Shown: positions 17,280 to 24,525 of the stretch, piece by piece
Position numbering within the stretch: position 1 is the stretch's first letter
How the letters are laid out: every line of letters starts with the position of its first letter
Origin: a virus
Virus record (IMG/VR): IMGVR_UViG_3300005826_000193
Span: 1-24,525 of that record
Strand: one strand, 5' to 3'
Length of the DNA: 24,525 nucleotides
Made by a program: the position numbers and the translations under genes
Notes under the pieces: generated by a model
Databases searched by the model: none
Told to the model about the DNA's origin: nothing
The model's input: only the letters and a program-made list of their open reading frames with translations

Positions 17280-19052
17280 ATGCTTGACCCAAACAATCCC
17301 GGCCAGATGAAGAACTTCATCTCCTCGGTTCGCGCCAGTCATCGGAAGCTGGAAAGCTTCAGGACTCAGCGCCAGGAGCTGATCCGCGATTACGTGGGGA
17401 GCAACTACGGGGAAAGCGGATCCTCCGTCAACGAGATGCCGGTCAACATGTTATCATTGATGGTTGACACCTATCTGATGAATCTAGCGGGTTCAACGCC
17501 CCAGGTCCTGTTACCAACCCCGCGACAGGATCTACTTCCGTTCGTTGCGAATCTCGAAGCGATCGTGAATCAAGAACTCCTTGACATGCGTTTCAACAAA
17601 ACGCTCCGTCGTTGGGTCCTGGAGGCAATATTTTGCATGGGGATCATCAAGAACGGCTTGGTCGATGCTGAATACATCGAGATCTTGCCGGGCGAGCCCC
17701 AACCCTATCAGGAATACTTCGCGGAGGTGATCGACTTCGACGACTTCGTGTTCGACACCGACGCGAAGGACTGGACCAAGATCGCTTACCTGGGGGACCG
17801 CTACGTCGTCGACTACGACGCGGTTATGGCGAGCAACGCTTACGACGATCGCGGGAAAGCGGCTCTCCGAGCTCGAGAAGAGTACCAGGGCGGAGAGGCT
17901 CGCGCTTCGGATATCGAGTTCTCTAAGGAGAGCGAGTATTCCGGGCAGACATGGCGAAAGACCGCGAACGTCTGGGACATTTGCTTGCCCGAACAGCGGA
18001 TGATTATCACGGTCCCCGACTCAGACGACTCGGCCTTCCCTCTGAAAGTGGTTCAGTGGGACTGGCCAAGCACCAGCCCCTACAAGTGCCTCTTCTTCAA
18101 TGAAGTTCCGGGCAATCTGATGCCGCTTTCGCCGGCCATGGTTGTGAAGTCACTGAACAAGTCGCTGAATGCCCTCTATCGGAAACTGGTCAATCAGGCG
18201 AAGCGACAAAAGACGATCGGACTCTTCCGGCACGGGGAGCAAGATAACGCGGAACGGATCGCCAAGGCGAACGACGGAGAACTGGTCCCGGTCACGCATC
18301 CGGACTCCATTAAGGAAGTCTCTTTCGGTGGTGCTGCTCAAGAGAACCTCGCGTTCGCGATTCAGGCGAGAGACCTGTTCAGTATGCTGGCCGGAAACCT
18401 GGACGCAATGGGCGGGCTTGGTCCTCAGAGCGATACGGCCCGCCAGGACGCGATGATCGCGGGAACGGTCAGCCAGAAGCTTGCTAAGATGAGCGAACTG
18501 GTCGTGGACGCGACTACCGAAGTTCTCCGGGACATTGTCTATCACATCTGGAACGACCCGATCCGGACTTATCAAGCGACTCGGCAGATCGCCGGAACGG
18601 ACGTTATCATCCAGGCGGACATGCCACCGGGAGAGCGGTTTGGCGACATCAACGACTTCGATATCAAGATTGAACCTTACTCGATGAAGTATAAATCGCC
18701 CAACCAACGGGCCAACGAGATCACCAACCTGATGGCGACGATCGTGATGCCGATGCTCCCCATGCTCCAGCAACAGGGGGTTGGAGTGAACTACCAGAGT
18801 CTTTTCGAGATGCTCAGCAAATACATGTCGTTGCCTGAGCTCCAGCACATCTTCGAGTTCATGGGTCCGCCCATGCCGGGTACGTCCGGCCAGGAGGCGA
18901 GACAGCCGCAAGTTTCTCATCGAACTTACGAACGGGTGAATCGGCCGGGGGCGACCCGCCAGGGGAACGATCAAACGATGGTTCAGCTCCTGATGGGCGG
19001 TAACCCTCAACCCGATCAAGTCGCATCTCTGGGACGGCCTACAGGAGTTTAA
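17280..19052 (+). CDS. Portal protein (head-tail connector)
   Basis: At 590 residues it is a little longer than T7 gp8 (about 535). It would form the dodecameric ring at one capsid vertex through which terminase packs DNA. Supporting sequence includes the N-terminal helix region (SSVRASHRKLESFRTQRQEL), an acidic wing (YFAEVIDFDDFVFDTDAKDW), a stem-like stretch (KSLNKSLNALYRKLVNQAKR) and a helical segment with SMLAGNLDAMGGLGPQSDTA that is typical of podovirus portals. The ATG at 17280 is preferred to an upstream TTG at 17265 because GAGG (17270-17273) is 6 bases before it. It follows the terminase with one small gene between and precedes the scaffold, as expected. Confidence 0.85.
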   Translation: MLDPNNPGQMKNFISSVRASHRKLESFRTQRQELIRDYVGSNYGESGSSVNEMPVNMLSLMVDTYLMNLAGSTPQVLLPTPRQDLLPFVANLEAIVNQELLDMRFNKTLRRWVLEAIFCMGIIKNGLVDAEYIEILPGEPQPYQEYFAEVIDFDDFVFDTDAKDWTKIAYLGDRYVVDYDAVMASNAYDDRGKAALRAREEYQGGEARASDIEFSKESEYSGQTWRKTANVWDICLPEQRMIITVPDSDDSAFPLKVVQWDWPSTSPYKCLFFNEVPGNLMPLSPAMVVKSLNKSLNALYRKLVNQAKRQKTIGLFRHGEQDNAERIAKANDGELVPVTHPDSIKEVSFGGAAQENLAFAIQARDLFSMLAGNLDAMGGLGPQSDTARQDAMIAGTVSQKLAKMSELVVDATTEVLRDIVYHIWNDPIRTYQATRQIAGTDVIIQADMPPGERFGDINDFDIKIEPYSMKYKSPNQRANEITNLMATIVMPMLPMLQQQGVGVNYQSLFEMLSKYMSLPELQHIFEFMGPPMPGTSGQEARQPQVSHRTYERVNRPGATRQGNDQTMVQLLMGGNPQPDQVASLGRPTGV

Positions 19053-19054
19053 GC

Positions 19055-19330
19055 ATGCCGAGAAGCCGATTCTTTCGTTACGACGAAGAGCACGACGAGG
19101 TAGTGGAAGTGGATCGACCCATGATCCACAACCGACCTCACTACCCTTTCCGATGCGAGGCTCTGGGAGTTCACCCCGAGCAGATTGGGGAGTTTCGAGA
19201 ATTCGATAAGCAGATGGGAGTTTCGACCGAGTATTCGGAAGACGGCTGCCCGATTATCGAAGACGCGGCCCATTACCGACGTTATCGGCGGGCCCACCAA
19301 GTTCACTTTAACAACGGGTACGAATCATGA
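19055..19330 (+). CDS. Small conserved phage protein between portal and scaffold, 91 aa
   Basis: Function unknown. The pattern of an N-terminal MPRSRFFRYDEEHDEVVEVD, a central ALGVHPEQIGEFREFDKQMG and a C-terminal basic end with HYRRYRRAHQVHFNN resembles small proteins found in head modules of many phages ('xxALGVHPEQ' type). The protein is charged and soluble, with two Cys. The start has a good AGGAG at 19043-19047, 7 bases upstream. The stop overlaps the scaffold start (ATGA). Confidence 0.7.
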   Translation: MPRSRFFRYDEEHDEVVEVDRPMIHNRPHYPFRCEALGVHPEQIGEFREFDKQMGVSTEYSEDGCPIIEDAAHYRRYRRAHQVHFNNGYES

Positions 19331-20304
19331 GTTCTGATATCAACGAACAGGAATTGTTGCCGCCGGCCGGTCCGCCACCGAGCAGTACCGAGGGCATTTT
19401 GCCCGAGATCACTCCAGGCCCCCAGCCGAAAGCAGACACCACCAAGTCCGCCGTTGATCCCCAGGTTCTAGAGCGGGCCAGCGGGCTGGGGCTGACCGAG
19501 GAAGAGATCCAGTCCCTGGGCCCGGAAGTCGTAACCGGCCTTGTGGACCGGATGGAAGCGCTGGCCTTTGAGCGGTATCAGCAGCAGCTCCGGCAGTCGA
19601 TGCCCCAGCAGCCCCAACCGCCCCAAAACCAGGAATTTCCACCTCCCTGGGGGGCTCCCCCCTCGCCCCCGCCGGCCTGGAGTCCACCTCCCCCAGCCCC
19701 GGCCTGGAGCCAGCCGCCGGCCCAACCCCCGGCTCAGATGCCTGAGTTCAAGATCGATCTGGACCCGGAAATCTATGACGAGGGGCTGGTCAAAACCCTG
19801 AAGGAGATGGACCAGTTCTACCGAAATCAGGTGGCTCAGCTCAATTCTGCTTTGCAAATGACGAGCCAATCTGTTAATACATGGGAAGCACAGCAACATG
19901 CTGACTTTTCCGCCTGGTTCGATAATCATCTGACATCAGGCGATGAATCTGCCGTCTTTGGGAAAGGGCCGATTGATCGGCTCCAGGAATCCTCGGCGGA
20001 AGCGAAGGCAAGGCTTGAGGTTTACCAAGCCTACACCGACTACCTTCGCTTCAACGGGCTTCCTGCGAATTCTCGCGACGATGAGTTGTTATCGCGCGTC
20101 ATAAGGATGAAGCGCGGCGGTCCTTCGGAATTTCAAAAGCAACTCTCGGATCAGCTCAAAGCTCGCGCCAAAGGAACGATCGGGAAACCCTCCGGTACGA
20201 AACGTACCACCGGGGACTCCGAACGTGACCCCATGACTGGGCTCGCCAGATCAACTGTGGCAGAAGTGCAGCAGATGATTGACGACATGATTTCTCGCGA
20301 ATGA
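19327..20304 (+). CDS. Capsid scaffolding protein
   Basis: Assigned from position between portal and major capsid genes and from its composition: 325 residues (T7 gp9 is about 307), acidic, no Cys, largely helical and extended. A Pro-rich block sits at residues about 95-137 (for example PPPWGAPPSPPPAWSPPPP), followed by a helix with EIYDEGLVKTLKEMDQFYR and a long Gln-rich coiled region, and a basic C-terminus (RAKGTIGKPSGTKR) as in scaffolds that bind capsid protein through basic C-terminal helices. It helps shape the prohead and leaves before or during packaging. No sequence motif is diagnostic, so the call rests on context. Its start overlaps the preceding stop. Confidence 0.75.
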   Translation: MSSDINEQELLPPAGPPPSSTEGILPEITPGPQPKADTTKSAVDPQVLERASGLGLTEEEIQSLGPEVVTGLVDRMEALAFERYQQQLRQSMPQQPQPPQNQEFPPPWGAPPSPPPAWSPPPPAPAWSQPPAQPPAQMPEFKIDLDPEIYDEGLVKTLKEMDQFYRNQVAQLNSALQMTSQSVNTWEAQQHADFSAWFDNHLTSGDESAVFGKGPIDRLQESSAEAKARLEVYQAYTDYLRFNGLPANSRDDELLSRVIRMKRGGPSEFQKQLSDQLKARAKGTIGKPSGTKRTTGDSERDPMTGLARSTVAEVQQMIDDMISRE

Positions 20305-20333
20305 GTGTCGGCTGATCCTTAAGGGATCCAATC

Positions 20334-21416
20334 ATGCCTAGTGCGTATACCAACGGGCTCCGGCCCGAACAGATCGACGATCTGGTCAACAACACGCTCC
20401 ACAAGTTTGACAAAGATCGTTGGACCGACATTTCGCTGGAGTTGCAACAGTACTTCGCCTACGACAACATGCTGCTCGGTGAGCGGATTGGGGTCGACGG
20501 TGGAGATCAACTCCAGTGGCAGGTCAAAGTCCGCAACACCGGTTCTGCAAAGAACACGGGAATGTACGCGGTCGATGACGTCAAAGTGTCAGACGTTTCC
20601 AAGAGCTGCTTGCTCCCCTGGACCAAGCAGACCTGCAACATGGGATACGATGTCGACGAGCCGGCCTTCAACACGCCGGACGCCGTTCGTATTCTGGCTC
20701 TGATTAAGCTCCGCCGGCACGACGCGCTGACTAGCTACGCCGAACTGATGGAGCAGAACTTCTGGGGCTATCCGGCCAACCTGACCGACGAGTCGGAACT
20801 GGTGAAGCCACGGGGCGTCCCTTACTGGATCGTCAAGAACAGCTCCAAGGGGTTTGAGGGGCTGGCCCAATCCGGTCACACGACGGTCGCGGGGCTGAAC
20901 CCTTCGACCTACAACATGTGGCGGAACTGGACCGACACCTACAAGGTGATCGACAAGCACGATCTGGTGCGGAAGCTGCGAGAAGCTTGCACGAAGTGCA
21001 AGTTTAAAGCTCCCGTCCCTTATCCGAGCACGACGAACACCTCGGCGCCTCGTTACGTCATGCCGACGACCTATGAGGTCATCAGCAAATTTGAAGAGAT
21101 CGTCGAATCCCAGAACTCGAATCTCGGAAACGACATCGCATCGAAGGATGGTCAGGTCCTTTTCCGTCGAACCCCGTTCATCTGGGTGCCTTACCTGGAC
21201 AACGCGGCGGGCGCGGCCACGGTTTACGGGGCCAACCCGATCTACGGGATCAACAAGGACTCCTTCTCGATGGTCTTCAAACGGGGTTCGTTCATGCGAC
21301 GAAGTCCGGTGCTCACCGCTCCCGAGCAGCACACGGTCCGCCACATCCACTGGGATACCTGGATGCAGTTCCGTTGCGTCGATCGCCGGGGTAACTTCCA
21401 CATTTCGCAGGTCTGA
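20334..21416 (+). CDS. Major capsid protein (HK97-fold)
   Basis: This 360-residue protein forms the icosahedral shell, like T7 gp10. Features of podovirus capsid proteins: an N-terminal helix (EQIDDLVNNTLHKFDKDRW), a conserved C-terminal run (SFSMVFKRGSFMRRSPVL, then VRHIHWDTWMQFRCVDRRGN) and a P-domain-like strand region (VRILALIKLRRHDALTSYAE). No lysine crosslinking or protease maturation gene is visible nearby. The start is supported by AAGGGA (20321-20326), 7 bases upstream. The Shine-Dalgarno region lies in a short inverted repeat (GATCC at 20314-20318, GGATC at 20324-20328). It follows the scaffold and precedes a small decoration-type gene. Confidence 0.88.
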   Translation: MPSAYTNGLRPEQIDDLVNNTLHKFDKDRWTDISLELQQYFAYDNMLLGERIGVDGGDQLQWQVKVRNTGSAKNTGMYAVDDVKVSDVSKSCLLPWTKQTCNMGYDVDEPAFNTPDAVRILALIKLRRHDALTSYAELMEQNFWGYPANLTDESELVKPRGVPYWIVKNSSKGFEGLAQSGHTTVAGLNPSTYNMWRNWTDTYKVIDKHDLVRKLREACTKCKFKAPVPYPSTTNTSAPRYVMPTTYEVISKFEEIVESQNSNLGNDIASKDGQVLFRRTPFIWVPYLDNAAGAATVYGANPIYGINKDSFSMVFKRGSFMRRSPVLTAPEQHTVRHIHWDTWMQFRCVDRRGNFHISQV

Positions 21417-21454
21417 TCCCTGCTGTTCTGAATTTGATTTAGAGGATAAGAACC

Positions 21455-21937
21455 ATGCGATTGGTCCAACGAGATCTGGGGGCTCTCCCCCTGACGTTTA
21501 TCGCCTTCTATCTGGATACCGGGACGGGGGCGATTTCGGTCGGTGACAACGTCTGTTACAAGCATGACGAAGACATCACGGCCGGCGCGGATGAGTGGGC
21601 GGAACTTGAGCGTTTCAAAGTGGTCGCCAAGCCGGTCACCGCGAACCTCAACTTCTATGCGGGGGTCGTCGTCGACATCGTTCGGCGGCAGGGCACGGGA
21701 ACCGACTATTCCAGTTTCGTCCGGATCCAAGCCCCTAACCACGGGTCCGTAATGCAGGCCCTGAATCATGCCAACGCCACGGCGGGAGCGACGTTCCTCA
21801 AGCTGGCGAACAATGATTGGGGGTTGGTTGCGGAAACGACTCCCACGACACGCACGGTAAGCACCGTCGCGGTCGCGGGGGAGACGGCCAACACCAGTTC
21901 CACGGCGGCCGTCAAGTTGACCTATGGCCTGACCTAG
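21455..21937 (+). CDS. Putative capsid decoration or stabilising protein
   Basis: 160 residues, beta-rich and Thr/Ala/Gly-rich, with an N-terminal MRLVQRDLGALPLTFIAFYL and C-terminal repeats of small residues (TVSTVAVAGETANTSSTAAV). The protein lies directly after the major capsid gene with its own strong AGAGGA (21441-21446) 8 bases upstream, consistent with high expression of a head-surface protein. Alternatives are a minor head or head-completion protein; there is no family match I can name. It is followed by a hairpin terminator, closing the head operon. Confidence 0.6.
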   Translation: MRLVQRDLGALPLTFIAFYLDTGTGAISVGDNVCYKHDEDITAGADEWAELERFKVVAKPVTANLNFYAGVVVDIVRRQGTGTDYSSFVRIQAPNHGSVMQALNHANATAGATFLKLANNDWGLVAETTPTTRTVSTVAVAGETANTSSTAAVKLTYGLT

Positions 21938-21950
21938 TCGATCGCGGGGT

Positions 21951-22001
21951 GGGTGGCGGCGATTCTTTGAATCTCCGGGGTCGCCGTCACCCTTTTCTCT
22001 T
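21951..22001 (+). terminator. Rho-independent terminator after the head module
   Basis: GGGTGGCGGCGA (21951-21962) pairs with TCGCCGTCACCC (21981-21992) in a 12-bp stem with one G-T pair; the loop holds a second small hairpin (GATTC-TTT-GAATC, 21961-21973). It is followed by TTTTCTCTT (21993-22001). It lies between the decoration-type gene and the adaptor, so it would lower tail-gene transcription relative to capsid genes. The T-run is short. Confidence 0.75.
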
Positions 22002-22012
22002 AAGGTGATCGA

Positions 22013-22801
22013 ATGGATCTAGGCATGAACGTGGGGGCCCTCCGCCGCGAAGTGGGGCGATATCTCGGATTCGACCGAGACCCGGCCAACTGGGGAACGA
22101 ACGAAACTCAAGATGTCTGGGACATCATTGATTCGGGGCTTCGTCAGTTCTATCGACCTCCTCGTCTCGAGGGGGAGGTGATCTCTTATCAGTGGTCGTT
22201 CCTTAAGCCCTTCTTTTCGATCAATCTGGTCCCCGATCAAGAAGACTACGACATGCCGAGCGACTTTGCTGGCCTGGACGGGAGTCTCTATTACCAATTC
22301 AACGACTACTCCACTTCCACGATCCAGATCGTGAACGAGGCGTTCATCCTGGGCCTGCGTCAATCGACTTGGTATGAGACGACTCAGGAAACACCCAAGT
22401 ACGCCGCGTTCACGCCGCTACAGGTCAACGGGATTCAGCAGCAAGTTCAGCGGATGCTTGTCTGGCCCAAGCCGGATGCCGCTTACACGATCAAAGGGAA
22501 GTACTACGTCCGGCAGCGAACCCTTCGGGATGATACTGAGATCCCTTCCGGAGGGCCCGACCACGCCGAGACGATCAAGTGTTCTTGCTTGGCTGCCGCC
22601 GAAGCTCACCTGAATGACGAAGCGGGTGGCCCTCAATACCAGCTCTTCATCCGCCAGTTGCAGTCAAGCGTTGACTTCGATCGCCGCGCGACAAGTCCCA
22701 TGAACGTGGGCTACAACCGGGATCGCGAGAGCTTCAACGATCAGGATCAAGGGTACATCCGCAGTACCCGCTTAACCCGCTACGACAAATTTCCCGAATG
22801 A
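22013..22801 (+). CDS. Head-tail adaptor, T7 gp11-like (tail tubular protein A)
   Basis: 262 residues. It begins with helices of the gatekeeper type (NVGALRREVGRYLGFD, NETQDVWDIIDSGLRQFY), with a beta-rich core (FFSINLVPDQEDYDMPSDF, YTIKGKYYVRQRTL) and a helical end with AETIKCSCLAAAEAHLNDEA, matching podovirus adaptors that form the ring under the portal and seal the packed DNA. The start has AAGG (22002-22005) within AAGGTGATC (22002-22010), which matches the extended 16S rRNA complement. It overlaps the next gene's ribosome site with its stop (TGA 22799-22801). The partner nozzle lies at 891. Confidence 0.8.
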   Translation: MDLGMNVGALRREVGRYLGFDRDPANWGTNETQDVWDIIDSGLRQFYRPPRLEGEVISYQWSFLKPFFSINLVPDQEDYDMPSDFAGLDGSLYYQFNDYSTSTIQIVNEAFILGLRQSTWYETTQETPKYAAFTPLQVNGIQQQVQRMLVWPKPDAAYTIKGKYYVRQRTLRDDTEIPSGGPDHAETIKCSCLAAAEAHLNDEAGGPQYQLFIRQLQSSVDFDRRATSPMNVGYNRDRESFNDQDQGYIRSTRLTRYDKFPE

Positions 22802-22809
22802 GGTGATCG

Positions 22810-23151
22810 ATGGACTCCGACCATATCGTTAATTCCGTCTCGTTTGAAGTCGGAACCCTGATCGCGAATTCCGGATGGATCCCCGTTCAGTCTTACACCT
22901 CGGGGCACATCCATGTCCCTTCCGGTGAAACCGCGACACTCACGTTTTACGTGGCGGTCGAAGACACGGACGACGCGGTCTACAGCCTCGTGACCAAGGA
23001 AGATGGGTCCGCCCTGGCAACCGGGAGTATCGCGGGCCCAAAATCCGTTCCTCTGCATTCCGCTTTGGTCGGCGCCGTCCGGCTGAAAGTTCTCGCCTCC
23101 GCCATTTCGGGCGGAACGAGTGTCGCTTACCGAGCCACCCTGAAGGGCTAG
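22810..23151 (+). CDS. Small beta-rich hypothetical tail-module protein, 113 aa
   Basis: Not recognised. It has a Gly/Ser/Val/Thr-rich sequence with alternating strands (for example HIVNSVSFEVGTLIANSGWI, then VYSLVTKEDGSALATGS) and no Cys, consistent with a compact beta-sandwich. The ribosome site is excellent: GAGGTGATC (22800-22808) overlaps the previous stop. It lies between the adaptor and the fibre, so a tail-attachment or fibre-base protein is plausible but unproven. Confidence 0.65.
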   Translation: MDSDHIVNSVSFEVGTLIANSGWIPVQSYTSGHIHVPSGETATLTFYVAVEDTDDAVYSLVTKEDGSALATGSIAGPKSVPLHSALVGAVRLKVLASAISGGTSVAYRATLKG

Positions 23152-23154
23152 ACT

Positions 23155-23934
23155 ATGGCCGTCGAACTGGAAACCATTCTCGAACAGACGACGGTGACTT
23201 CAGTAGATATCGACGATACGTCCAAGGTCTGGATGGGCGTCGATCTCGAGGTGGCCGCTTCCTCCACGATCGCGGCTCAGGTCTCGCGAAAGATCGCGCT
23301 GGCCGAGCTCATCATCGCGGGGTCCACCAATCAGCTCAGATCGGGCTCAGGCGTCCCAGATCCGGGCCTCGGAGTCAACGGCGACTTCTACCTCAATACA
23401 GACAACCAGGACCTCTACGGGCCCAAAATGGGCGGCTCCTGGGGGACTCCGGTTTCTCTAGTTGGCCCGCAAGGCGATCAAGGTCCCCAGGGCGATCCTG
23501 GACCGCAAGGACTCCAGGGAATTCAAGGTGTCCAGGGCGACCCCGGCGCGCAGGGTGACCCCGGCCCGCAAGGTGATCAAGGGATCCAAGGGATTCAAGG
23601 CGACCCGGGAACACCCGGTGCGGCAGGGGATCCCGGCGCGGACGGCCGGACCGTTCTCAACGGGACGGGCGCCCCGACAACCGAAGGGGTGAACGGCGAC
23701 TTCTACATCGACACCAGTGCTTGGGAGATCTATGGACCCAAGACAGGGGGTGCGTGGGGGAGTGGAGTTTCGCTCATCGGGACTAACGGCACCGACGGGA
23801 ATACGATCCTCAACTCGGCGTCGACCGGACCGAATCCTGGGGATGGCGTGGATGGCGACTTCTTCATCCGCACGGACCTTCAGCTGGTCTATGGGCCCAA
23901 GGCGGGTGGGACATGGCCGGCTGGCGTGTCCTAA
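23155..23934 (+). CDS. Collagen-like tail fibre, first part to an in-frame TAA
   Basis: 259 residues to the TAA. The N-terminal about 60 residues ([20 protein letters not shown], then [18 protein letters not shown]) are helical/strand and probably anchor the fibre. A module ending YGPKMGGSW is followed by a Gly-X-Y collagen stretch (about 23464-23646, e.g. [20 protein letters not shown]). Then come two further modules of the form NGD/DGDFYI-T--YGPK-GG-W-GV. The TAA at 23932-23934 falls where sister modules encode Leu (CTA, CTC, CTG), and the same frame stays open beyond. AAGGG (23143-23147) is 7 bases before the ATG. Trimeric fibres of this type bind receptors. Whether the TAA is read through, a mutation or an error cannot be told. 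Confidence 0.75.
   Translation: MAVELETILEQTTVTSVDIDDTSKVWMGVDLEVAASSTIAAQVSRKIALAELIIAGSTNQLRSGSGVPDPGLGVNGDFYLNTDNQDLYGPKMGGSWGTPVSLVGPQGDQGPQGDPGPQGLQGIQGVQGDPGAQGDPGPQGDQGIQGIQGDPGTPGAAGDPGADGRTVLNGTGAPTTEGVNGDFYIDTSAWEIYGPKTGGAWGSGVSLIGTNGTDGNTILNSASTGPNPGDGVDGDFFIRTDLQLVYGPKAGGTWPAGVS
23464..23646 (+). repeat. Collagen-type Gly-X-Y repeat
   Basis: An uninterrupted run of Gly-X-Y triplets, with many GDP, GPQ and GIQ triplets, codes about 61 residues. Repeated DNA words such as CAAGG and GGCGATCC make it prone to slippage and to assembly error. Many CAAGGTGATC words also look like extended Shine-Dalgarno sites. Confidence 0.85.
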
Positions 23935-24525
23935 GTTGGGCCGCAGGGCATTCAAGGTGATCCTGGAGTCGACGGGACGAGCTTTGTCATCAAGGGTACT
24001 GTCGCGGACGTCCCTTCGCTCCCACCAACCGGAAATGACATCGGCGACCTCTACATCGTCCAGTCAGACGGTCACGGCTACGCATGGGACGGAGCCGCCT
24101 GGGTCGACGTCGGCATGATCCAGGGTCCTGCGGGTGATCCAGGAACGAATGGCGTGGATGGGAACACGATCCTTTACGGGACCGCGGGGCCCGCACCTGG
24201 GGATGGTGTCGACGGCAACTTCTACATCGAGACCGACATCCAGTATCTGTACGGCCCCAAGGCCGGCGGAGCATGGCCGGCGGGCGTCCCGCTAAAAGGG
24301 AATACCGTCCTCAACGGGACGAGCGACCCCACGACCGAAGGCGTCTACGGTGACTTTTTCCTTCGAACCGACACGAGCGAGATGTTTGGCCCGAAGAGCG
24401 GGACTTGGCCGGCCGGGGTCTCACTGATCGGGCCAACGGGGCCAACCGGTCCGCTCGGGCCTGACGGACCTCAAGGCGATCCCGGCGACCCCGGAGCTGA
24501 CGGAAGCACCGTCCTCAATGGGACA
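23935..24525 (+). CDS. Collagen-like fibre, continuation after the TAA, partial at right edge
   Basis: The frame of the upstream fibre stays open for 197 codons to the window edge, and its protein is plainly the same fibre. It begins [15 protein letters not shown], then a distinct module (GNDIGDLYIVQSDGHGYAWD), then two more YGPK/FGPK modules, and finally a collagen run with GPTGPTGPLGPDGPQGDP. There is no ATG, GTG or TTG near the TAA; the first in-frame ATG is at 24115, inside a module, so an independent gene is unlikely. It therefore reads as the second half of a single fibre gene that is interrupted or read through. The gene continues off the window. Confidence 0.7.

Noticed and set aside
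23155-24525. Genome-wide reassignment of TAA to a sense codon
   Set aside because: TAA closes the genes at 847, 7316 and 19052 where reading on would run out of coding-like sequence or into well-marked neighbour starts.

Overview
The window is part of a tailed-phage genome, free virus or prophage. All recognised genes lie on the + strand and are tightly packed, with stop/start overlaps and single-base gaps. Virion genes cover almost everything from about 480 to the right edge. Portal, scaffold, major capsid, head-tail adaptor and nozzle genes, with lengths close to those of T7-like phages, point to a short-tailed (podovirus-like) virion. No replication, integration, transcription or clear lysis gene is visible, so the remainder of the genome lies outside. 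The sequence is fairly GC-rich, and several genes use strong Shine-Dalgarno sites, some matching the extended 16S rRNA 3' end. The host cannot be named from this sequence.

Layout. 1-481 is non-coding: a 16-bp tandem repeat, three copies of a TGACA(N6)TGTCA palindrome that look like operators, and three 8-bp repeats. 482-6564 holds a small beta-rich protein, a T7 gp12-like nozzle protein, a Cys-rich protein with a duplicated module, a tiny Gly/Cys-starting protein and a DUF1360-like membrane protein. 6552-14739 holds three low-complexity virion-type proteins and a 2011-residue giant protein with an HELAH zinc-protease motif, probably the ejected internal protein. 14666-16916 is the packaging pair, a putative small terminase overlapping the large terminase. 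16913-21937 is the head module: small protein, portal, small conserved protein, scaffold, major capsid protein, putative decoration protein. A hairpin terminator follows. 22013 to the right edge is the tail module: adaptor, small protein and a collagen-like fibre interrupted by one in-frame TAA.

How the genes fit together. Terminase fills the prohead built from portal, scaffold and capsid. The adaptor and nozzle close the head and form the short tail. The fibre and perhaps the Cys-rich protein contact the host, and the giant protein with its small neighbours probably travels inside the capsid and enters the cell with the DNA. The points most worth a second look are the stop codon inside the fibre, the protease motif in the giant protein, the repeat and Cys architecture of the 763-residue protein, the operator-like palindromes with a distant copy, and the small/large terminase frame overlap.
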